DNA of 64,000 nucleotides from Mycobacterium heidelbergense (GCF_010730745.1 NZ_AP022615.1:4278001-4342000); one strand, 5' to 3'; counted from the first letter of the stretch, positions 48,376 to 57,945 are shown. A program made the numbers and translations. Notes: generated from the letters alone by a model not told the origin.

Positions 48376-49347
48376 ATGAAACGGGCTCATCTCGCCGACC
48401 TCGACGTTGGGCGCCTCGGCCTGGGCGCGATGGGCATGTCCGTCGCCTACGCCGGCGCCGGCACCGACGACGCCGAATCCATCCGCACGATTCACCGCGC
48501 GATCGACCTCGGCGTCACGCTGATCGACACCGCCGAGGTTTACGGCCCCTACGTCAACGAAGAACTCGTCGCACGCGCGCTGCAGGGCCGGCGGGACCGG
48601 GTGGCGCTGGCCACCAAGTTCGGCCTGATCTCCCACACCGGCCGGGACGGCCTCGACAGCAGCCCAGCCAACATCCGCATCGCCGTGGACGGGTCCCTGC
48701 GAAGGCTCGCGACCGACCACATTGACCTCTACTACCAACACCGCCTCGACCGCGGGACCCCGATCGAAGACACGGTCGGAACGCTGGCCGAGTTGGTCGC
48801 CGCGGGCAAGGTCCGGCACATCGGCCTTTCCGAAGTCGGCGTGAACACCATCCGCCGCGCCCACGCCGTGCACCCCATCACCGCCGTGCAATCCGAATAC
48901 TCGCTGTGGACCCGCGACCCCGAAGACGGGGTGCTGGACGTCCTGCGTGAACTCGGCATCGGGTTCGTCGCCTATTCGCCACTGGGCCGCGGCTTCCTCG
49001 CCGGCGCGATCCGCTCCACCGGGGAGCTTCCCGACAGCGACTACCGCAAGACCAACCCCCGCTTCTTCGACGAGAACTTCCAGCACAATCTCGACAGCGC
49101 GGACGAGCTGCGCGACATCGCCGCCGACGTCGGCGCCACCCCGGCCCAGGTGGCGTTGGCCTGGCTGCTGGCGAAAGGCCCTGACATCGTGCCCATTCCG
49201 GGAACCAAGCGGGTCGCCAGCCTCGAGGAAAACGTCGCGGCCGACACCGTCGAGCTGACCCCCGCCCAGCTGGCGAGACTCGATCAACTCACCCCACCCG
49301 TCGGGGGTCACCACGCCGAGGCGCAAATGGGATGGATCGACCGCTGA
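48376..49347 (+). CDS. Aldo/keto reductase
   Basis: 323 residues, an (alpha/beta)8 barrel NADPH-dependent reductase. The catalytic residues are visible: Asp and Tyr in DTAEVYG, Lys in ATKFG and His in YYQHR; the cofactor site [14 protein letters not shown] is near the C-terminus. Sequence style ([21 protein letters not shown]) is that of the AKR13/YakC-like group. ATG 48376 is supported by the family N-terminus; a CACAAT 6 nt upstream could be a leaderless -10. Divergent from the acyltransferase. Carbonyl substrate unknown. Confidence 0.92.
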   Translation: MKRAHLADLDVGRLGLGAMGMSVAYAGAGTDDAESIRTIHRAIDLGVTLIDTAEVYGPYVNEELVARALQGRRDRVALATKFGLISHTGRDGLDSSPANIRIAVDGSLRRLATDHIDLYYQHRLDRGTPIEDTVGTLAELVAAGKVRHIGLSEVGVNTIRRAHAVHPITAVQSEYSLWTRDPEDGVLDVLRELGIGFVAYSPLGRGFLAGAIRSTGELPDSDYRKTNPRFFDENFQHNLDSADELRDIAADVGATPAQVALAWLLAKGPDIVPIPGTKRVASLEENVAADTVELTPAQLARLDQLTPPVGGHHAEAQMGWIDR

Positions 49348-49416
49348 GGCGGTGGATATGACCAACGCAACGATCGATCAGGTGCGGCGGCGCAAATCCG
49401 GTGAGGGAGGCCAACA

Positions 49417-50283
49417 TTGAGCGACCGACTTCGTGACATCCGGCAGCTGGCCGGTGACACCGACGCCTACCGTGACGAGCTGTTCCGGCGCTGGACCGGC
49501 CTGCTCAGCTACCGCTACATCGGCCGCAACCACTCGTCCATGAATCTCGGTGAGGCCGACGACACCGTCACCGTCCGCCGCGACATGCGCAACGAGAGCG
49601 ACGGAATCATGGTGGCGCCGTTGGCCATCGCGTCACCGGAAGGGTGTCAGACCGACATGGTCGCGGTGCCCAACCCGGTCATCGCATCGGTACAGATCCT
49701 CGACCCCGGCTACGACGTGACAAGGATCGCGATCGTCGACTCCGGCATCGTGCACCAAGGGCGCACCATGGGCTACGGGCGGTGCAAGATCGTCGACGCC
49801 GACAACCCCGACCGGGTGATCGCCTTCAACGAGGGGCAGGGCGCGATCATCGGGGTCCCGCCGGAAGGCCTGGACAGGATGGACGTTTCGGGCACCGAGC
49901 TGGTGATTGAGGACTCCCCGGATCTGCCGCCGCTGTGGAAAGCCTTCGGTGCCGGCAGGCGCGGAGACGGTCACTGGGTGCTGCCCGCGCTCAGCGCCGA
50001 GCTCGCCTCGCCGGACGCCGCCCTGCACATCGGGCCTCAACACGTCCTCCTCGAGACCGCGGCGACCGAGTTGGCCGCCGGCGTCGCCGGAACCGGGCGG
50101 GTGCAGGTGATCAGCTGGCACGTCATGTTCATGTCACGCGGCAAGGTGGGGCCCTTCCGGGTGGAGGGCACCGCCCACGCCGGCGGACCCGGACGCGTCG
50201 GCGTGCGGATGCTGCTGCACGACGAGGGCAACGGCGACAAGGCCATCACGTCCGCCGCGGCGGTCTTCGACGTCGTGGGCTGA
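49417..50283 (+). CDS. Tandem hotdog-fold thioesterase-like protein
   Basis: 288 residues. Two PaaI-like hotdog halves can be seen: the first ends MGYGRCKIVDADNPDRVIAF, and the second runs from HIGPQHVLLETAATELA through ISWHVMFMSRGKVGPFRVEG to RMLLHDEGNGDKAITSAAAVF. These would act on acyl-CoA or acyl-ACP thioesters, or on a steroid-CoA ring given the neighbour fabG3; the substrate is inference. TTG 49417 is chosen because GGTGAGGGAGG precedes it at the right spacing. It is followed by fabG3 on the same strand after an operator-like palindrome. Confidence 0.6.
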   Translation: MSDRLRDIRQLAGDTDAYRDELFRRWTGLLSYRYIGRNHSSMNLGEADDTVTVRRDMRNESDGIMVAPLAIASPEGCQTDMVAVPNPVIASVQILDPGYDVTRIAIVDSGIVHQGRTMGYGRCKIVDADNPDRVIAFNEGQGAIIGVPPEGLDRMDVSGTELVIEDSPDLPPLWKAFGAGRRGDGHWVLPALSAELASPDAALHIGPQHVLLETAATELAAGVAGTGRVQVISWHVMFMSRGKVGPFRVEGTAHAGGPGRVGVRMLLHDEGNGDKAITSAAAVFDVVG

Positions 50284-50296
50284 TCAGCACTCTGGT

Positions 50297-50320
50297 CATA
50301 CATTCGTGTGCGTATGTATG
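50297..50320. promoter_or_regulatory. 24-bp operator-like palindrome before fabG3
   Basis: CATACATTCG, 4 nt, CGTATGTATG: two 10-nt arms with a single mismatch. It lies 34 bp before the fabG3 start, where a repressor would block transcription. The motif is not KstR- or KstR2-like. Likely recognised by a TetR-type regulator not identified here. Confidence 0.55.
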
Positions 50321-50353
50321 GTGCTAAAAACCCCCACACGAAGGAGAAGCGCA

Positions 50354-51136
50354 GTGGCAGAGCGGTTGGCGGGAAGGGTCGCGCTCGTCAGTGGCGGCGC
50401 GCGGGGGATGGGCGCATCCCACGTACGGACGCTGGTGGCCGAGGGCGCCAAGGTGGTGTTCGGGGACATCCTCGATGACGAGGCCAAGGCGGTGGCGGCC
50501 GAGCTCGGGGACGCCGTTCGCTACGTGCATCTCGACGTCACCAAGCCCGAGCAATGGGAATCCGCGGTGGCCACCGCCATCGGCGAGTTCGGCGGCGTCG
50601 ACGTGCTGGTGAACAACGCCGGCATCCTCAACATCGGCACCCTGGAGGACTACGAGCTCTCCGAGTGGCAGCGGATCCTCGACGTCAACCTGACGGGCGT
50701 ATTCCTCGGCATCCGCGCCGTGGTGAAACCCATGAAGGCGGCGGGGCGGGGATCGATCATCAACATCTCGTCCATCGAGGGGATGGCCGGCACCATCGCT
50801 TGCCACGGTTACACCGCAAGCAAATTCGCTGTCCGCGGGTTGACGAAGTCGGCGGCCCTGGAGCTGGGGCCCAGCGGAATCCGAGTGAACTCGATTCATC
50901 CCGGGCTCATCAAGACGCCGATGACGCAGTGGGTTCCCGAGGATATCTTCCAGACGGCGTTGGGCCGGGCCGCCGACCCCAGGGAGGTGTCCAACCTCGT
51001 GGTCTACCTGGCCAGCGACGAGTCCAGCTATTCGACGGGCTCGGAGTTCGTCGTGGATGGCGGCACCACCGCGGGCCTGGGGCACAAGGATTTCTCCGCG
51101 GTCGACGCGGATCAGCAGCCGGAGTGGGTCACCTAG
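50354..51136 (+). CDS. fabG3: 3-alpha/20-beta-hydroxysteroid dehydrogenase FabG3
   Basis: 260 residues, a classical SDR nearly the same throughout as M. tuberculosis FabG3 (Rv2002). The NAD motif is GGARGMGAS, with NNAG, the catalytic Ser in NISSIEG, and YTASK giving Tyr and Lys. It reversibly oxidises/reduces steroid hydroxyls with NADH. GTG 50354 is supported by AAGGAG 7 nt upstream. A palindromic operator precedes it. It overlaps the mmpL gene tail-to-tail by 8 bp (51129-51136), so no terminator separates them. Confidence 0.94.
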   Translation: MAERLAGRVALVSGGARGMGASHVRTLVAEGAKVVFGDILDDEAKAVAAELGDAVRYVHLDVTKPEQWESAVATAIGEFGGVDVLVNNAGILNIGTLEDYELSEWQRILDVNLTGVFLGIRAVVKPMKAAGRGSIINISSIEGMAGTIACHGYTASKFAVRGLTKSAALELGPSGIRVNSIHPGLIKTPMTQWVPEDIFQTALGRAADPREVSNLVVYLASDESSYSTGSEFVVDGGTTAGLGHKDFSAVDADQQPEWVT

Positions 51137-54026
51137 CGGCGGTGACGGATTCGGGCTCCGTGGCCGGCGTCGGCCAGGGCGAGGGGACCGGCCGCTGCCG
51201 GACTCGCTGCGGCCACCAGAACCACTTGCCCAGCAGCGCGGCGATGGACGGCGTCATCAGGGACCGGACGACCAGCGTGTCGAATAGCAGGCCGAGGCCG
51301 ATGGTGGTGCCGACCTGGCCGATGACGGTCAGCTCACTGACCGCCATCGTCATCATCGTGAAGGCGAACACCAGCCCCGCCGAGGTGACCACCGATCCGG
51401 TGCCGCCCATCGCGCGGATGATGCCGGTGTTCAGGCCGGCGTGGATCTCCTCCTTGAATCGGGACACCAGCAGCAGGTTGTAGTCGGCGCCGACGGCCAG
51501 CAGGATGATGACCGACATCGCCAGCACCATCCAGTGCAGTTCGATGCCGATCAGGTGCTGCCAGATGAGCACCGAGAGCCCGAACGACGCCCCCAGCGAG
51601 ATCAAGACGGTGCCCACGATGACCGCCGAGGCCACGACACTTCGCGTGATGATCAGCATGATGATGAAAATCAAGCACAGCGAAGCGATTCCGGCGATCA
51701 GCAGGTCGTAGTTGCTACCGTCCCGCATGTCCTTGAAGGTCGCCGCGGTGCCGCCGAGATAGATCTTGGAGCCCTCCAGGGGCGTGCCCTTGAGCGCCTC
51801 GTAGGTGGCCTTCTTGATCGCGTCGATGTGCGAAATGCCTTCCGCTGTCATCGGATCGCCGTCGTGGCTGATGATGAAGCGCACCGCGTGGCCGTCGGGC
51901 GGCAGGAAATTCTTCATGCCCCGCTTGAACTCGGGGTTGTTGAAGGTCTCCGGAGGCAGGTAGAACGAGTCGTCGTTCTTGGACGCGTCGAACGCCTTGC
52001 CCATGGCGGTCGAGTTCTGCTGCGCCGCCGTCTGCTGATCCAGCAGGCCCTTCTGGGTCGCATACATCGTCAGCATCGTCGTTTTCATGGTCTTCATGTT
52101 TTGGATCATGTCGGGCATCAGCGCCGTCAGCTGAGGCATCAGCGTGTCGAGGTGATCCATGACGGGCAGCAGGCTCTGGATGTCATCGGTCATCGTGTCG
52201 ATGCCGTCGAGGGTGTCGAAGACCGACCGAAGCGACCAGCACACCGGGATGTCGAAGCAGTGCTTCTCCCAGTAGAAGTAGCTGCGGATGGGCCGGAAGA
52301 AATCGTCGAAATCGGAGATGTGGTCCCGCAATTCGGCGACGTCGATGGTCATGTCGTGCATCTTTTTAACCATGACGTGCATGGTGTCGGACATCTGCTG
52401 GGTCAGGCTCTGCATCTTGACCATGCTGTCGATGGTCGTCTGCATCTCGTCGGCCTGCTTGAGCATGTCGGCCATCTGATCTTCCTGGTACTTCTGGTTC
52501 ATCTGCTGGGTGACGCCCTGCATGCTGATCTGGAACGGGATCGAGGTGTGCTCGATCGGCGTGCCCTGCGGTCGGGTGATGGCCTGCACGCGAGAGATTC
52601 CGGGCACCCGGAAGATTGCCTTGGCGATCTTGTCGATGACCAGGAAGTCGGCGGAATTGCGGAGATCGTGGTCGCTTTCGACCATCAGCAGCTCGGGGTT
52701 CATCCGCGCCTTCGAGAAGTGCCGATCCGCGGCCGCGTAGCCGGCGTTCGCCGGTAGATCGGCGGGCAGGTATTTGCGGTCGTTGTAGTTGGTCCGGTAT
52801 CCGGGCAGGGTCAGCAGGCCGACGAGCGCCACCGCGATGGTCACGATCAGGACCGGACCGGGCCACCGGACGACGACGGCGCCGACCTTGCGCCAGCCGC
52901 GAATGCGCTGCGCCCGCCTGGGCTCGAGTATGTTGCGAAAGCGCGACGCCACCGAGATCACCGCGGGCCCAAGCGTCAACGCGGCCGCCACCACGACCAC
53001 CATGCCGATGGCCAACGGGATGCCTAGCGTCTGGAAGTAGGGCAGGTTAGTGAAGTGCAGGCAGAACGTCGCGCCCGCGATGGTCATGCCCGACCCGAGC
53101 ACCACATGCGCGGTGCCGCCAAACATCGTGTAGTAGGCGTCTTCTCGCGATTCGCCGACCGCCCGGGCCTCTTGATATCGGCCGATCAGGAAGATCGCGT
53201 AGTCGGTCGCCGCCGCGATCGCCAGCGTCACCAACAGGTTCGTGGCGAACGTGGAGAGCCCGATGATGTTGTGATAGCCCAGGAAGGCGACCATTCCGCG
53301 AGCGGCCGACAGTTCGAGCACGACCATCACCAACGTGAGCAGCACCGTGACGATCGACCGGTAGACCAACAGCAGCATCGCGATGATCACCACGAACGTG
53401 ACGGTCGTGATGACTTGCAGGCTGCGGTCACCGGCGATGTGCTGATCCGCCGTCAGCGCGGCCGGTCCGGTGACGTAGGCCTTGACGCCGTTCGGTGGGG
53501 GCATGCTCTTGACGATGTTCTGCACGGCCTCGACCGACTCGTTGGCCAGCGCCTCGCCCTGGTTACCGGCCAGATACACCTGGACGTAGGCGGCCTTGCC
53601 GTCGTTGCTTTGCGCACCGGCCCCGGTCAGCGGATCGCTCCACAGGTCCTGGACGTGTTCGACGTGTTTGGTGTCGGCGTCGAGCTTCTTGACGATCCGG
53701 TCGTAGTAGGCGTGGGCGTCGCTGCCGAGCGGGTTTTGGCCCTCCAGCACGATCATGACCGAGCTGTTGGACTTGTACTCGCCGAACACCTCACCGACGT
53801 GCTTGGTCGCGATGACCGACTGGGCGTCGTCAGGGCTCATCGAGACCGAGCGCATCTGCCCGACGACGTCCAGCTGCGGGACGATGACGTTGAGGATCGC
53901 GATGATCGCGATCCAGGCGATGATGATGGGCACGGCGAACGTGCGGATGAATCGCGGGAGGGCCGGCCGCACCGCGTGTTTGGCGATCGGGGTGGTGTCG
54001 GTGCCCGCGTCGATGAGTGCGCTCAT
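51129..54026 (-). CDS. mmpL: MmpL family RND transporter
   Basis: 965 residues, two repeats of the MmpL/RND layout: a first helix, a large extracytoplasmic loop, five helices, then the same again. The proton-relay Asp-Tyr pairs are [15 protein letters not shown] (~285) and [15 protein letters not shown] (~880). The second loop (about residues 495-690) is rich in Met and Gln, like MmpL4/5 coiled-coil hairpins. It exports lipids or siderophores with its MmpS partner. ATG 54026 shares ATGA with the mmpS stop. It is controlled probably by the TetR upstream (see 54625-54659). Which subfamily member cannot be settled without alignment. Confidence 0.92.
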   Translation of the reverse strand: MSALIDAGTDTTPIAKHAVRPALPRFIRTFAVPIIIAWIAIIAILNVIVPQLDVVGQMRSVSMSPDDAQSVIATKHVGEVFGEYKSNSSVMIVLEGQNPLGSDAHAYYDRIVKKLDADTKHVEHVQDLWSDPLTGAGAQSNDGKAAYVQVYLAGNQGEALANESVEAVQNIVKSMPPPNGVKAYVTGPAALTADQHIAGDRSLQVITTVTFVVIIAMLLLVYRSIVTVLLTLVMVVLELSAARGMVAFLGYHNIIGLSTFATNLLVTLAIAAATDYAIFLIGRYQEARAVGESREDAYYTMFGGTAHVVLGSGMTIAGATFCLHFTNLPYFQTLGIPLAIGMVVVVAAALTLGPAVISVASRFRNILEPRRAQRIRGWRKVGAVVVRWPGPVLIVTIAVALVGLLTLPGYRTNYNDRKYLPADLPANAGYAAADRHFSKARMNPELLMVESDHDLRNSADFLVIDKIAKAIFRVPGISRVQAITRPQGTPIEHTSIPFQISMQGVTQQMNQKYQEDQMADMLKQADEMQTTIDSMVKMQSLTQQMSDTMHVMVKKMHDMTIDVAELRDHISDFDDFFRPIRSYFYWEKHCFDIPVCWSLRSVFDTLDGIDTMTDDIQSLLPVMDHLDTLMPQLTALMPDMIQNMKTMKTTMLTMYATQKGLLDQQTAAQQNSTAMGKAFDASKNDDSFYLPPETFNNPEFKRGMKNFLPPDGHAVRFIISHDGDPMTAEGISHIDAIKKATYEALKGTPLEGSKIYLGGTAATFKDMRDGSNYDLLIAGIASLCLIFIIMLIITRSVVASAVIVGTVLISLGASFGLSVLIWQHLIGIELHWMVLAMSVIILLAVGADYNLLLVSRFKEEIHAGLNTGIIRAMGGTGSVVTSAGLVFAFTMMTMAVSELTVIGQVGTTIGLGLLFDTLVVRSLMTPSIAALLGKWFWWPQRVRQRPVPSPWPTPATEPESVTAAR

Positions 54027-54457
54027 GCCGATTTCACCAAGCAAAAGGTCAGGGCGTGCACGCCGTTGGACACGTTCTCGTCCTTGACTTCGTCGTCGAC
54101 GGTGATGCGGCAGCCGAGGTGGTCACCGTCGCTTTGCGCGACGATGTTGGGAAAGACCGACGGCGCGGTCGTGCTGAGGACCAGCGTCCAAGGCAGCGGC
54201 GCGCCGTCCACCCGCTGCGGCTGGGCGCTGAGATCCAAATAATTCACGTTGGCATGGCTTGCCGAGCCGAAGATCTCGTACTTGACGACCTTGGGTTTGA
54301 ACGGTTTGGAGTCATCCATCCGTGTGCTTGTCATGGTGGCGGCGTTCTCGGCCCCGAAGAACGATTTGACCCGCGCCACGGCGAAGCCGCCGACCACGAC
54401 GACCGCGGCGATCAACAGCGGCAACCACGCATTGCGCACGATCTTCGATACCTGCAC
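54023..54457 (-). CDS. mmpS: MmpS family accessory protein
   Basis: 144 residues: one membrane helix (~10-29) and an extracytoplasmic beta-sandwich domain ([32 protein letters not shown]) characteristic of MmpS4/5. It works with the MmpL encoded next. GTG 54457 is used because it begins the family motif; AAGGAAGG lies 11 nt upstream, a little far. The upstream 229 bp contain a probable promoter and the triple-TGCA element. Confidence 0.92.
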   Translation of the reverse strand: MQVSKIVRNAWLPLLIAAVVVVGGFAVARVKSFFGAENAATMTSTRMDDSKPFKPKVVKYEIFGSASHANVNYLDLSAQPQRVDGAPLPWTLVLSTTAPSVFPNIVAQSDGDHLGCRITVDDEVKDENVSNGVHALTFCLVKSA

Positions 54458-54624
54458 GTGCGTGGGATCCTTCCTTCATCACTCAGGGGCGGCGCATCGC
54501 TTTCCAGTGAATTACCATGCACCACAATGGACTTCGTAGGCGGCCGCCAGCCGGACACCCGCTACCGTCGGGCGCCGGGATCCTCGCGATCGCCGGAACA
54601 GCAGTGGAGGGTCGTCACCAGAGC

Positions 54625-54659
54625 ATAATACACCGCCTGCATATTTTGCAGACAATGCA
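54625..54659 (-). promoter_or_regulatory. mmpS promoter with triple TGCA operator
   Basis: On the minus strand TATTAT (54625-54630) looks like a -10 box. Just upstream, TGCA occurs three times at a strict 9-bp period (54638, 54647, 54656; TGCA-N5-TGCA-N5-TGCA). The same pattern recurs before the TetR gene at 55308-55329 (TGCA-N5-CGCA-N5-TGCA). Likely the TetR operator. Confidence 0.6.
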
Positions 54660-54686
54660 AGAACGTGATCTATCTAACTTCGGCGG

Positions 54687-55295
54687 TCACTCTGTGAAGA
54701 TGCTCATGACCAGCGCGGCGGCGCGCTCGACGTAGGGCATCGGCGTGTCGTCGGAGTCCTCCGGCTCGCCGCCGGCCCACCGCTCGATGCCCGAGCGAAC
54801 GGCCGTCAACGCCAGCGCGGCGATCAAGGCGGGGATCTCGTCGTCGGGCCGCATCGCCTGGCGGCGCGCGACGATGTCGGTCAACTGATTTTGAAACCCC
54901 TCCAGGTCGGCAAGGAACGCCGCCAACACCGCGGGAGTGGTTTTGGCGAGTTCCAGCATGCCGGCGGCCAATTCCCGCCGCAGGGGCATGTTACGCAGGT
55001 GGTGCGCCGCCAGGGTGATCAGTTCCGCCAGCACCACCCGATAGGGGGCCGGTCCGGCCGCGACGAAGTCCACGGCCAGCTCGGCGGGTATGTCCGAGGG
55101 CCCGTAGGCGATCGCGGACTCCTTGGCGGGAAAGTAATTGAAGAACGTCCGCGTCGAAATTCCCGCCTCGACGCAGATCTCCTCGACGGTCACCTTGTCG
55201 AAGCCGCGTTGTAGCGTCAAGCGCACCGCGGCGTCGCGGATGTCCGCGCTGGTCTGACGGCGACGCCGTTCGCGAAGACCCATCTGATTCGCCAT
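54687..55295 (-). CDS. TetR family repressor, probable regulator of mmpS-mmpL
   Basis: 202 residues. The N-terminal HTH (~15-65) is clear: ADIRDAAVRLTLQRGFDKVTVEEICVEAGISTRTFFNYFPAKESAI. The C-terminal ligand domain is helical, as in the group with a TetR_C_33-like part. ATG 55295 is chosen; the longer frame runs through the operator-like sequence. Its own upstream DNA has a triple-TGCA element at 55308-55329, 13 bp before the start, matching one before mmpS. So autoregulation and control of mmpS-mmpL are likely (inference from repeated motif and gene order). Confidence 0.85.
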   Translation of the reverse strand: MANQMGLRERRRRQTSADIRDAAVRLTLQRGFDKVTVEEICVEAGISTRTFFNYFPAKESAIAYGPSDIPAELAVDFVAAGPAPYRVVLAELITLAAHHLRNMPLRRELAAGMLELAKTTPAVLAAFLADLEGFQNQLTDIVARRQAMRPDDEIPALIAALALTAVRSGIERWAGGEPEDSDDTPMPYVERAAALVMSIFTE

Positions 55296-55307
55296 GACAC
55301 CTATCGT

Positions 55308-55329
55308 TGCACGCAACGCAAACTTTGCA
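55308..55329. promoter_or_regulatory. TetR-gene operator-like element (TGCA, CGCA, TGCA at 9-bp period)
   Basis: TGCA 55308-55311, CGCA 55317-55320, TGCA 55326-55329. Same 9-bp period as the element before mmpS. Located 13-34 bp upstream of the TetR ATG. Confidence 0.55.
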
Positions 55330-55363
55330 GTCATCTGACGGGGGTTCGGCGTCACACATGGCT

Positions 55364-55428
55364 CCCGCGAAAGTGCGTCTACCGACGTCTGCACTCGAGA
55401 AACGCGTCGCTAGTCGCACTTTCGCGGG
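55364..55428. repeat. Inverted repeat between TetR and ogt genes
   Basis: CCCGCGAAAGTGCG (55364-55377) and CGCACTTTCGCGGG (55415-55428) are perfectly complementary; the pairing extends inward by three more pairs after one mismatch. Loop about 30 nt. Lies 8 bp from the end of the ogt gene (minus strand) and upstream of TetR, so it may terminate the sigma-ogt operon. CGCGAAAGTGCGA-type palindromes resemble the others at 1898 and 29239 in style. Confidence 0.65.
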
Positions 55429-55435
55429 CTGGCGG

Positions 55436-56038
55436 TCACCGAACTCGCTCGAGGTCGAGCAGGACGCGCTTGGCGGCCGTGCCGCCCCGGTACGCGCCCG
55501 CGGTTCCATCGGAACGGATCACCCGATGGCATGGCACGAAGATGGGGATCGGGTTGGTCGCGCACGCCGTGCCGACGGCGCGGACGGCCTTGGGGGAGCC
55601 GGACAGTCGCGCCAGCGTGGCGTAGCTGACGGTCGCGCCGTAGCCGATGTCGGCGTTGAGCTGTTCCAGCACCGTGCGTCGAAAACCATGTGACAGCGAC
55701 CAATCCAGCGCGACGTCAAAGTTGTGGCGACGGCCGGTGAAGTATTCGTCGAGTTGTCGAGCGATCGAGTCCAGCCGCGCGGGCGCTTCCAGCACCCGCG
55801 GGCTGATGCGCTGAGCGAGGTTCTGCAGCACGCTGTCGTGGTCTTCGTTGGCGAAGGCCACCCGCAGCATCCCGCGTGGCGTGGCCGCCAGCAGCAGAGG
55901 GCCGACGGCGGAGTCCACTGTGCGGTAGGCGATGTCGAGCAGATCGCCGGCTTGGGCGTCCCTTTCCAGGCGGGCGTGCAGGCGCTCGAGATGATCCTGG
56001 TCGACGGGGAAGTGCCTCGTCAGGTCGTGTGTGGTCAT
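55436..56038 (-). CDS. Methylated-DNA-[protein]-cysteine S-methyltransferase (Ogt-like, copy 1)
   Basis: 200 residues. The acceptor Cys170 is in IFVPCHRVI; the helix-turn-helix (GATVSYATLARLSGSPKAVRAVGTACATNPIPI) and the N-terminal RNase-H-like part are complete. It repairs O6-alkylguanine by transferring the alkyl group to its own Cys. The N-terminus is longer than in copy 2 (56720-57232) and begins MTTHDLTRHFPVDQDHLERLHARLE. It shares ATGA with the upstream ECF sigma gene, so sigma and repair enzyme are one operon. Confidence 0.9.
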   Translation of the reverse strand: MTTHDLTRHFPVDQDHLERLHARLERDAQAGDLLDIAYRTVDSAVGPLLLAATPRGMLRVAFANEDHDSVLQNLAQRISPRVLEAPARLDSIARQLDEYFTGRRHNFDVALDWSLSHGFRRTVLEQLNADIGYGATVSYATLARLSGSPKAVRAVGTACATNPIPIFVPCHRVIRSDGTAGAYRGGTAAKRVLLDLERVR

Positions 56039-56547
56039 CGGTGATTCCTCGTGGTGTCGATGAGGGGGTAGGTGCGGCGGAGGTTGGCGATCCCGTCGGC
56101 CGCGGCGCGCCGCGCGGCGGCGACGCTGCTGTCGAGGATCGACGCGATCTCGGAGTAGGGCAGCCCGGCCAGGTAGTGGTAGGCGACGGCCTGGCGCTGT
56201 TTGGGTGGCAGCGCGCTCACCGCGGCATCCAGGTCGAGATCGCGGCTATCGGCCCGGTCGCGCGCGGGGGAGTCGGGGGGATCGGCGACCGGGACGGCCC
56301 GCCGTGACGCGGTGCGGGTGATGTCGATGGCTTTGCGATGGGCGATGGTGACCAGCCACGCTTCGACGTTGGCGTCGGCTGGTAGCTGCGGGTAGGCCTT
56401 CAAGGCCGCCAGGAACGTATCCGACCAGGCGTCATCGGCGTCGGCGTGGCCGACCACCGCGCGAACGACCCGCAGCACCGTGGCGCCGTGCCGCGTCACG
56501 ACGGCCTCAAAAGGCGGCTTGACGTGCTGTTCGGCATCCACTCTCAC
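56035..56547 (-). CDS. ECF sigma factor coupled to ogt
   Basis: 170 residues. Region 2 at ~12-75 (VLRVVRAVVGHADADDAWSDTFLAALKAY, VEAWLVTIAHRKAIDITR) and region 4 at ~110-160 (LPPKQRQAVAYHYLAGLPYSEIASILDSSVAAARRAAADGI) are recognised. GTG 56547 has no ribosome site of its own; a seven-codon leader with a strong GGAGG site ends one base before it (56549-56572), so translation is probably coupled. It shares ATGA with ogt downstream. It likely controls its own operon and perhaps the divergent ogt/oxygenase pair (inference). Confidence 0.85.
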   Translation of the reverse strand: MRVDAEQHVKPPFEAVVTRHGATVLRVVRAVVGHADADDAWSDTFLAALKAYPQLPADANVEAWLVTIAHRKAIDITRTASRRAVPVADPPDSPARDRADSRDLDLDAAVSALPPKQRQAVAYHYLAGLPYSEIASILDSSVAAARRAAADGIANLRRTYPLIDTTRNHR

Positions 56548-56548
56548 G

Positions 56549-56572
56549 TCACCGACGGGCTTGGGTGGGCAT
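56549..56572 (-). CDS. Seven-codon leader ORF before the sigma gene
   Basis: On the minus strand ATG at 56572 follows GGAGG (56581-56585) at 8 nt and encodes MPTQARR before TGA at 56549-56551; the sigma GTG starts one nucleotide later. The leader has the only strong ribosome site in front of the sigma gene. It could serve translational coupling or sensing; or it could be a relic of a frameshifted sigma start. Confidence 0.35.
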   Translation of the reverse strand: MPTQARR

Positions 56573-56719
56573 TCGGGGTTCCTCCGCTGAAAAGTAAACG
56601 ACTCTTACCCTGAAGACGTCGGCACCCCGTGGAATGTGAGAAAGAGGGCACAAGGTGATTGGCTCTCTCGTCTCACGTTGTGGCGCCGCCCGTCGTTTTC
56701 CTGGAAAGGAGGTTGAACG

Positions 56720-57232
56720 ATGCAACCACGTCACACGGTCATCGAGAGTCCACTCGGCGAGCTGACGCTCATCGCCGACGGTGACGCCCTGACGGGTGTG
56801 TATTTCCGGCGCCACTGGCATCCGCCGACGGCGGATGCTCTGGGGCGGTACGTCGAGCCGGGCGCTGACGACGTGTTCCGTCGCTGCGCGGATCAGCTCG
56901 ACGAATACTTTGCCGGAAAACGCACCCGGTTCGATCTGCCCATCGCCCTGATCGGCGAGCCGCGCCGGCGACGGGTCTGGGAACTGTTGGTCGACATCGC
57001 TTACGGTGAGACCGCCACCTATGGCGAGCTCGCCGCTCGCCTGGCTGACGGCACCACAGCGTACGAAGTCGGCCAAGCGGTGGGCCGCAATCCGCTCGGC
57101 ATCGTCGTCCCGTGTCACCGCGTCGTCGGAAAGGACGGCGCCCTAACCGGTTACGCGGGCGGCCTGAAGCGCAAACGATTCCTACTGGACCTCGAAGCGC
57201 CGATGGCCGCGGCGGCGGGCAGACTGTTCTGA
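56720..57232 (+). CDS. ogt: Methylated-DNA-[protein]-cysteine S-methyltransferase Ogt (copy 2)
   Basis: 170 residues with acceptor Cys132 in IVVPCHRVV, and the HTH recognition region (YGELAARLADGTTAYEVGQAVGRNPLG). The usual Ogt length and N-terminus (MQPRHTVIESPLGELTLIADG). ATG 56720 is preceded by AAAGGAGG at 8 nt. The stop TGA overlaps the ATG of the oxygenase gene (TGATG at 57230-57234). It is divergent from the sigma-ogt operon, with a 148-bp gap between the divergent leader and this start. Confidence 0.93.
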   Translation: MQPRHTVIESPLGELTLIADGDALTGVYFRRHWHPPTADALGRYVEPGADDVFRRCADQLDEYFAGKRTRFDLPIALIGEPRRRRVWELLVDIAYGETATYGELAARLADGTTAYEVGQAVGRNPLGIVVPCHRVVGKDGALTGYAGGLKRKRFLLDLEAPMAAAAGRLF

Positions 57233-57945
57233 TGCCGTCGAGATGGCATCGGCGCTTGGCGGCCGCCGACTGGGACGCGGTCACCACCGAGATGAATGAC
57301 GTTGGCGGCGCACTGCTTCCGCAGCTGATGACCCCCGCCGAGTGTGCGGCAATGCGTGATCTCTATCCCGACGACACGCTGTTTCGCGCCACCGTCGACA
57401 TGACCCGCCACCGCTACGGGCAAGGCGAGTACCGCTACTTCGGCCGGCCGTATCCCGGCCCGATCGAACCGCTGAAACAAGCGCTCTACCCGCGGTTGCT
57501 CCCCATCGCCCGCGACTGGTGGGCCAAACTGCGCCGCGACGCGCCCTGGCCCGACACCCTCGACGAATGGCTGGACATGTGCCATCGCGCCGGCCAAACC
57601 AAACCCACCGCCCTCATGCTGAAATACGGGCCGGGCGACTGGAACGCCCTGCACCGAGACCTCTACGGGGAACTCGTCTTTCCGCTACAGGTCGTCATCA
57701 ACCTCAGCGAACCGGGCGTGGCCCACACCGGCGGCGAATTCCTGCTCGTCGAGCAACGGCACCGAGCGCAGTCGCGCGGCATGGCGACCACGCTGCCGCA
57801 GGGACACGGCTACCTCTTCACCACCAGGGAACGGCCGGTGCGCTCGACTCGGGGATGGTCGGCCGCCCCGGTGCGACACGGGGTGTCCATGCTCCGCTCC
57901 GGCGAGCGCTACACCCTCGGCCTGATCTTTCACGACGCCGCCTGA
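57232..57945 (+). CDS. 2OG-Fe(II) oxygenase, probable repair partner of Ogt
   Basis: 237 residues of the 2-oxoglutarate/Fe(II) dioxygenase fold. Iron ligands His141 and Asp143 (LHRDLYGEL) and His216 (PVRHGVSML); Arg226 (GERYTLG) for 2-oxoglutarate. The co-operon with ogt suggests demethylation of alkylated DNA bases or free substrates as in AlkB, but the sequence is nearer to the generic 2OG-Fe(II) oxygenases than to AlkB, so the call is by context. ATG 57232 overlaps the ogt stop. After it lies a nitroreductase remnant. Confidence 0.8.
   Translation: MPSRWHRRLAAADWDAVTTEMNDVGGALLPQLMTPAECAAMRDLYPDDTLFRATVDMTRHRYGQGEYRYFGRPYPGPIEPLKQALYPRLLPIARDWWAKLRRDAPWPDTLDEWLDMCHRAGQTKPTALMLKYGPGDWNALHRDLYGELVFPLQVVINLSEPGVAHTGGEFLLVEQRHRAQSRGMATTLPQGHGYLFTTRERPVRSTRGWSAAPVRHGVSMLRSGERYTLGLIFHDAA

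Noticed and set aside
48322..49365. N-terminal extension of the acyltransferase frame
   Set aside because: It runs antisense through the aldo/keto reductase and has no domain; the real protein starts at 48321 or 48291.
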